From an uncultured SAR324 cluster bacterium (GTDB lineage Bacteria > SAR324 > NAC60-12): DNA of 8,927 nucleotides. Position numbers and translations under genes: made by a program. Shown here piece by piece: positions 6,092 through 8,927 of the stretch. The notes beneath the pieces are model-generated. The model saw nothing but the letters and a program-made list of their open reading frames with translations. It was not told where the DNA came from and searched no databases. Location of the stretch: NCBI GenBank assembly GCA_902575715.1, contig CACGSI010000034.1:1-8927 (forward strand), read 5' to 3'. How positions within the stretch are numbered: the first letter of the stretch is position 1; each line of letters begins with the position of its first letter.

Positions 6092-7348
6092 TTATAAACG
6101 AATTGTCATTCCATCGGCAAGTGACTGACTGTAAGCTTTTAATGCTGGAATTACTCCCATCAAAATACCAGTAAATAAAACTCCTCCAAGTATAATGAAT
6201 TCCTTATAACTAATAGAATTAATCGGAATAAATAGGCCAAAATTGGTCTCTAAAATAGGCTGCAAAATAAATAACGCTATGTATAAAAAAAACAGGCCAA
6301 AAATAATGCCTGATAATGTTAGGATTGATGCTTCCAAAATTAGTAAGAAAGATATTGTTCCTGGTCCAGCTCCAACTGATCTCAAAATTGCCATTTCTCT
6401 TCTTCGTTCATTAAGTCCAGATAATAAAGCTGTTATCATTCCCATAAGGCCTGCAAAAAGAACAAACCAAGTAATTACTCTCAACCCTGTTTCTGCCGTC
6501 CTAAGAATATTCCATAACTCTTGTAGTGCTACTCCGGGCATTATTGCACTAAGTGGTTCTTCCTTAAAAGTATTAATTTTTCTTTGAAAATCAAATGCGT
6601 GTATTTTAGATTTCATTCCTATAAGAAATGACGTTATTTCTTCAGGTGTTAAGTCCAATTTTATGGCTTCTTCTGCACTAATCCTTTCCTCTTCCATGGG
6701 TGGAGCTCCACTTTCCCAGTCGATGTGCATGGCTGTAATTCCTTCTAAACTTACATGTAAGGATTGATCAACCGGAGTCCCAGTAGGTTTAAGAATACCC
6801 ACAATTTTAAATGGTTTGTCATCATGATTAAGAAATGAATTTTTTCCTGTGCCGTGAGCAATTATTATTTTTTGATTTAACTTATATTTAAAATTTTTTG
6901 CGATTTCACTACCAATTACAGCATCAAAAACTTCTGAGAACGGTCCTCCTTCAATAAATTTTAATTTCTTTTTACTACCGTAACGAAAATAATGAAAATA
7001 ATCTTTGTTAGTGCCTACTACTCTGAATCCTCTATGGGAATCTCCTAAAGAAATGGGTATAGTCCACTTTACTCTTTTATTATTTCTTAATTCATTATAA
7101 CTTTCCCAACTAATATTATTAGGAGCATTACCTATACGAAATATCGAATACAACAAAAGTTGCAATGAACCGCCTCTGGCACCTACTATAATATCTGTTC
7201 CTGATACTGCACTGCTAAAACTTTTTCTTACTCCCTTGCGAATATTTTCTACACCAATTAAAAGAGTAACACTTATAGAAATTGAAAAAATAGTAAGTAA
7301 TGCTGTTCCTTTTCTATTCATCAAACTCTTAAAAAAAATATTAAGCAT
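6092..7348 (-). CDS. FtsX/MacB-like ABC transporter permease (PA4065 type)
   Basis: A 418-residue inner-membrane permease with the type VII ABC (MacB/LolCE) plan. A first membrane segment lies at about 14-33, a large periplasmic domain at 34-288, and three C-terminal segments at about 290-311, 331-362 and 383-403. Its FtsX domain ends ALKAYSQSLADGMTIRL. The stretch TDIIVGARGGSLQLLLYSIF (51-70) is typical of the subfamily found beside DUF2796 and DUF3299 genes. The cytoplasmic ERRREMAILRSVGAG (314-328) is the coupling helix that contacts the ATPase. An acidic insert, APPMEEERISAEEA at about 215-228, lies in the periplasmic domain. Such permeases use ATP hydrolysis to move the periplasmic domain (mechanotransmission) rather than to pass a substrate through the membrane. 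The gene starts 7 bp after the ATPase stop and is complete. Substrate is unknown; zinc or a metal-carrying protein is inferred from context. Confidence 0.92.
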   Translation of the reverse strand: MLNIFFKSLMNRKGTALLTIFSISISVTLLIGVENIRKGVRKSFSSAVSGTDIIVGARGGSLQLLLYSIFRIGNAPNNISWESYNELRNNKRVKWTIPISLGDSHRGFRVVGTNKDYFHYFRYGSKKKLKFIEGGPFSEVFDAVIGSEIAKNFKYKLNQKIIIAHGTGKNSFLNHDDKPFKIVGILKPTGTPVDQSLHVSLEGITAMHIDWESGAPPMEEERISAEEAIKLDLTPEEITSFLIGMKSKIHAFDFQRKINTFKEEPLSAIMPGVALQELWNILRTAETGLRVITWFVLFAGLMGMITALLSGLNERRREMAILRSVGAGPGTISFLLILEASILTLSGIIFGLFFLYIALFILQPILETNFGLFIPINSISYKEFIILGGVLFTGILMGVIPALKAYSQSLADGMTIRL

Positions 7349-7355
7349 AAAATCT

Positions 7356-8057
7356 TTAATTTACAATATTGTTTATTTCTTCCATTGAAATTTTTCTATT
7401 GAAAAAATTTCCTAATGTTGAATCATGACTTACAAAAAGTAATGTGCTTCCAGCTTTTTTGCTTTCAGCGAAGAGAAGCTCAAGGAAAGAGTGACAAAGG
7501 TCAGAGTCCAAAGCAGACGTAGGTTCGTCAGCTATAATCAATTCGGGTTTGCCAATTAAGGCTCTAGCAACAGCAACTCTCTGTTGCTGGCCAACACTGA
7601 GCTCGGTTACGGGTTTTTTTTCTGCGAGTTGTTCCTCCAGATCCAGAGATTTTAAAAGTCTTTCTGCATCCCTGATTTGATCACTTTTAGTTTTGCCAGC
7701 CTTCTTTGCTCGAATATGTGAAAAATTTAGAGGTAACAATACATTTTCTTCAATTGTTAGATACGGAAGAAGATTAAAAAGTTGAAAAATATAACCAATA
7801 TGATCGACTCTAAAAGAATCTCTCCCTGAACGAGAGAGATTCTTTAGATCCTGTCCGAGCAACTTAATTTTGCCTGATTTTGGCAATATGATGCCACCAA
7901 TTAAAGCAAGTAGAGTAGACTTCCCGCTTCCGCTGGGTCCCTGCAAAAAAACATGTTCATGCTCCTTTAACTCAAATTCTGGAAGATTTATAATTGGACT
8001 GCCAGAATTTTTCCAAAGGAAACTTAGGTTTTTGATATCTAAAACTACCTGACTCAT
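7356..8057 (-). CDS. ABC transporter ATP-binding protein (LolD/MacB family) of the zinc-type operon
   Basis: A 233-residue ATPase of usual length for LolD-type subunits. It has a Walker A GPSGSGKST at 40-48, Q-loop glutamine at Q92 (YIFQLFNLLP), signature LSVGQQQR at 153-160 (SVGQQ in place of the usual SGGQQ), Walker B LIIADEPT at 173-180 with catalytic E178, D-loop SALD at 181-184, and switch histidine H211 (VSHD). All residues needed for hydrolysis are present. FNLLPYLTIEENVLLPL is the typical LolD/MacB helical segment. It energises the FtsX-like permease encoded 7 bp downstream. The start ATG lies 3 bp after the stop of the DUF2796 gene, and its ribosome site (GGGATGGAA) is inside the end of that gene, so translation is probably coupled. 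LolD of lipoprotein sorting is an alternative family name, but the DUF2796/DUF3299 neighbours argue for the metal-linked system. Confidence 0.93.
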   Translation of the reverse strand: MSQVVLDIKNLSFLWKNSGSPIINLPEFELKEHEHVFLQGPSGSGKSTLLALIGGIILPKSGKIKLLGQDLKNLSRSGRDSFRVDHIGYIFQLFNLLPYLTIEENVLLPLNFSHIRAKKAGKTKSDQIRDAERLLKSLDLEEQLAEKKPVTELSVGQQQRVAVARALIGKPELIIADEPTSALDSDLCHSFLELLFAESKKAGSTLLFVSHDSTLGNFFNRKISMEEINNIVN

Positions 8058-8060
8058 ATT

Positions 8061-8723
8061 TTATTTCCATCCCTTAATTAGATCATTCTTAGATTCTAAT
8101 TCTATTGATCCCTGACCATTTTCAGCAATCCAACTTACACGAATTTCTTCTATACGTGGAAAAATATCCATAAGTTGAGTTCCTATAGAATCAAGATCAT
8201 CTAGATGATGACAATTCCATTGATATTTTGAATGGAATTCAGAATGAATTTCAGATTTATCGTGTCCATGATCATCTTTTTCATCGTGTCCATGATCATC
8301 CTTTTCATCGTGTCCATGGTCATCATGTCCGAATAAACTATCCCAAAATCCTTTTTCATCATGTCCATGATCATCTTTTTTATCATGATCATGACCTCCT
8401 TCACTAGAAAATAGACTTTGAGAAACATTAACACCGACTAAAATACATTCAGCCTTAGCAGGAATTGAGAAAAGCTTAGAAGGTTCTGAGAGAGTCCTTA
8501 TTGCATTATTAAAATTATTACGTTGGTCCTGAGATTTAGGTAAATGTTCAAAACCAATCAAACTATCAGAGGGAACCTCAAAATTTAATTGAAATTTTTC
8601 GCCTTCCATGGCCAACATGACATTTGCTGCTCCGTGTTCATGAGAATCTTTTTCACGAGATGCTTGTGCCACAAAACTAAAAGAAACAAAAAGGCACACC
8701 AATATAATTAAAATATTTTTCAT
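8061..8723 (-). CDS. Histidine-rich periplasmic zinc-binding-type protein (DUF2796/ZrgA family)
   Basis: This 220-residue exported protein has a signal peptide at 1-21 (cleavage near VAQA-S) and the DUF2796 opening SHEHGAANVMLAMEGEKF (27-44), followed by the family's GFEHLPKSQDQ (57-67). Residues 111-164 are a low-complexity His/Asp/Lys/Glu segment with about sixteen histidines, built from repeats of EKDDHGHD and interrupted by GFWDSLFG at about 125-132. Such segments bind zinc in ZrgA-type proteins. C93 and C171 could form a disulfide, and YQWNCHH (167-173) is a conserved family site. ZrgA-like proteins are periplasmic, induced in zinc shortage, and help zinc acquisition. This is the first fully visible gene of a four-gene operon with the ATPase, permease and DUF3299 genes. 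It has a good Shine-Dalgarno (AGGTG, 8728-8732). No Zur-box-like palindrome is visible in the 42 bp upstream, so the control region may lie beyond the window. Confidence 0.9.
   Translation of the reverse strand: MKNILIILVCLFVSFSFVAQASREKDSHEHGAANVMLAMEGEKFQLNFEVPSDSLIGFEHLPKSQDQRNNFNNAIRTLSEPSKLFSIPAKAECILVGVNVSQSLFSSEGGHDHDKKDDHGHDEKGFWDSLFGHDDHGHDEKDDHGHDEKDDHGHDKSEIHSEFHSKYQWNCHHLDDLDSIGTQLMDIFPRIEEIRVSWIAENGQGSIELESKNDLIKGWK
8259..8330 (-). repeat. 24-bp tandem repeat inside the DUF2796 gene
   Basis: Two nearly identical 24-bp units (8259-8282 and 8283-8306, differing at one silent position) and a third diverged unit (8307-8330) each encode the pattern xxDDHGHD. After a 24-bp non-repeat insert (KGFWDSLF), related partial copies continue to about 8393. 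The frame is kept because each unit is eight codons. Such repeats gain and lose copies by slippage, which would alter the number of metal-binding histidines. Confidence 0.85.
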
Positions 8724-8765
8724 ATTTCACCTATTATTTGAAGTTATTAGTTATTAAGAAAAAAA

Positions 8766-8927
8766 TTAAACTTCAAAATAAGGAGGTCCTCTAGCATTTA
8801 TAAAATGTGCTAATGATAATTCTGAAAGAGTTGTAAGTATTTTAAATTTGTTTTCACTAGAAATATAAATTAATTCAGGTGGTGTGCTAGCAAAAAAAAT
8901 ATTATTTCCTTCTGAATTAACAAACTT
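8766..8927 (-). CDS. Unidentified protein, C-terminal fragment (5' end outside window)
   Basis: On the minus strand a frame is open from the window's right edge to TAA at 8768-8766 and gives 53 residues without a start: KFVNSEGNN... to LAHFINARGPPYFEV. It reads as real protein (FFASTPPELIYISSENKFKILTTLSEL). The C-terminal ARGPP is a motif I associate with short exported proteins near metal-transport genes (DUF2946-like), but too little is present to assign a family. It lies 42 bp upstream of the DUF2796 gene on the same strand, so it is probably the preceding gene of the same operon. No promoter or terminator is evident in the short gap. Confidence 0.6.
   Translation of the reverse strand, partial: KFVNSEGNNIFFASTPPELIYISSENKFKILTTLSELSLAHFINARGPPYFEV

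Noticed and set aside
6243..6587. Plus-strand 114-codon frame inside the permease gene
   Set aside because: Antisense to a conserved FtsX domain whose coupling motif is unambiguous on the minus strand.
8201..8434. Second minus-strand frame rich in Met, Lys and Asp within the DUF2796 gene
   Set aside because: A frame-shifted reading of the His-rich repeats; repetitive DNA keeps alternative frames open.
8724..8765. Zur-box search in the gap upstream of the DUF2796 gene
   Set aside because: No AATGTTATA-type palindrome is present, so I do not call an operator. Control may lie upstream of the truncated gene.

Overview
This is an AT-rich chromosomal window, with intergenic DNA close to pure A/T, from a Gram-negative bacterium. 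Supporting signs are Sec signal peptides, two lipobox lipoproteins, two proteins ending in the C-terminal Phe typical of outer-membrane beta-barrels, and a periplasmic metal operon known from proteobacteria. The Ig-like and LamG lipoprotein architecture and the low GC suggest a marine, free-living proteobacterium (SAR324-like or a low-GC gammaproteobacterium). That placement is an inference, and nothing here fixes the taxon.

Layout: (1) 1-207 (+) is the 3' end of an ABC1/AarF-like kinase gene that enters from the left and has no start in the window. (2) 208-694 is AT-rich intergenic DNA. (3) 695-3712 (-) is a compact three-gene cluster, transcribed right to left: two tandem paralogous putative outer-membrane barrels of a family I do not recognise, then a lipoprotein with an Ig-like and a LamG domain. 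(4) 3713-4144 is a divergent, AT-rich promoter region. (5) 4145-4525 (+) encodes a 126-residue membrane protein of unknown function. A strong inverted repeat separates it from the convergent gene (6) 4595-5425 (-), an FN3 plus C-type-lectin lipoprotein. (7) 5603-8723 (-) is a tightly packed four-gene operon: histidine-rich DUF2796/ZrgA-like protein, LolD/MacB-type ATPase, FtsX-like permease, and DUF3299 protein. (8) 8766-8927 (-) is the 3' end of another gene, 42 bp upstream of that operon and on the same strand.

How the genes work together: region 7 has the same gene content and order as the zinc-limitation-induced Pseudomonas aeruginosa cluster PA4063-PA4066 (established knowledge, recalled). 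It most likely handles zinc or another divalent metal in the periplasm. Regions 3 and 6 look like cell-surface functions: carbohydrate- or ligand-binding lipoproteins and small outer-membrane barrels. The least explained parts are the paired barrels with their shared Cys/TGNRN motif, the 126-aa membrane protein, and a perfect 22-bp palindrome that fills the spacer of the lectin gene's candidate promoter.
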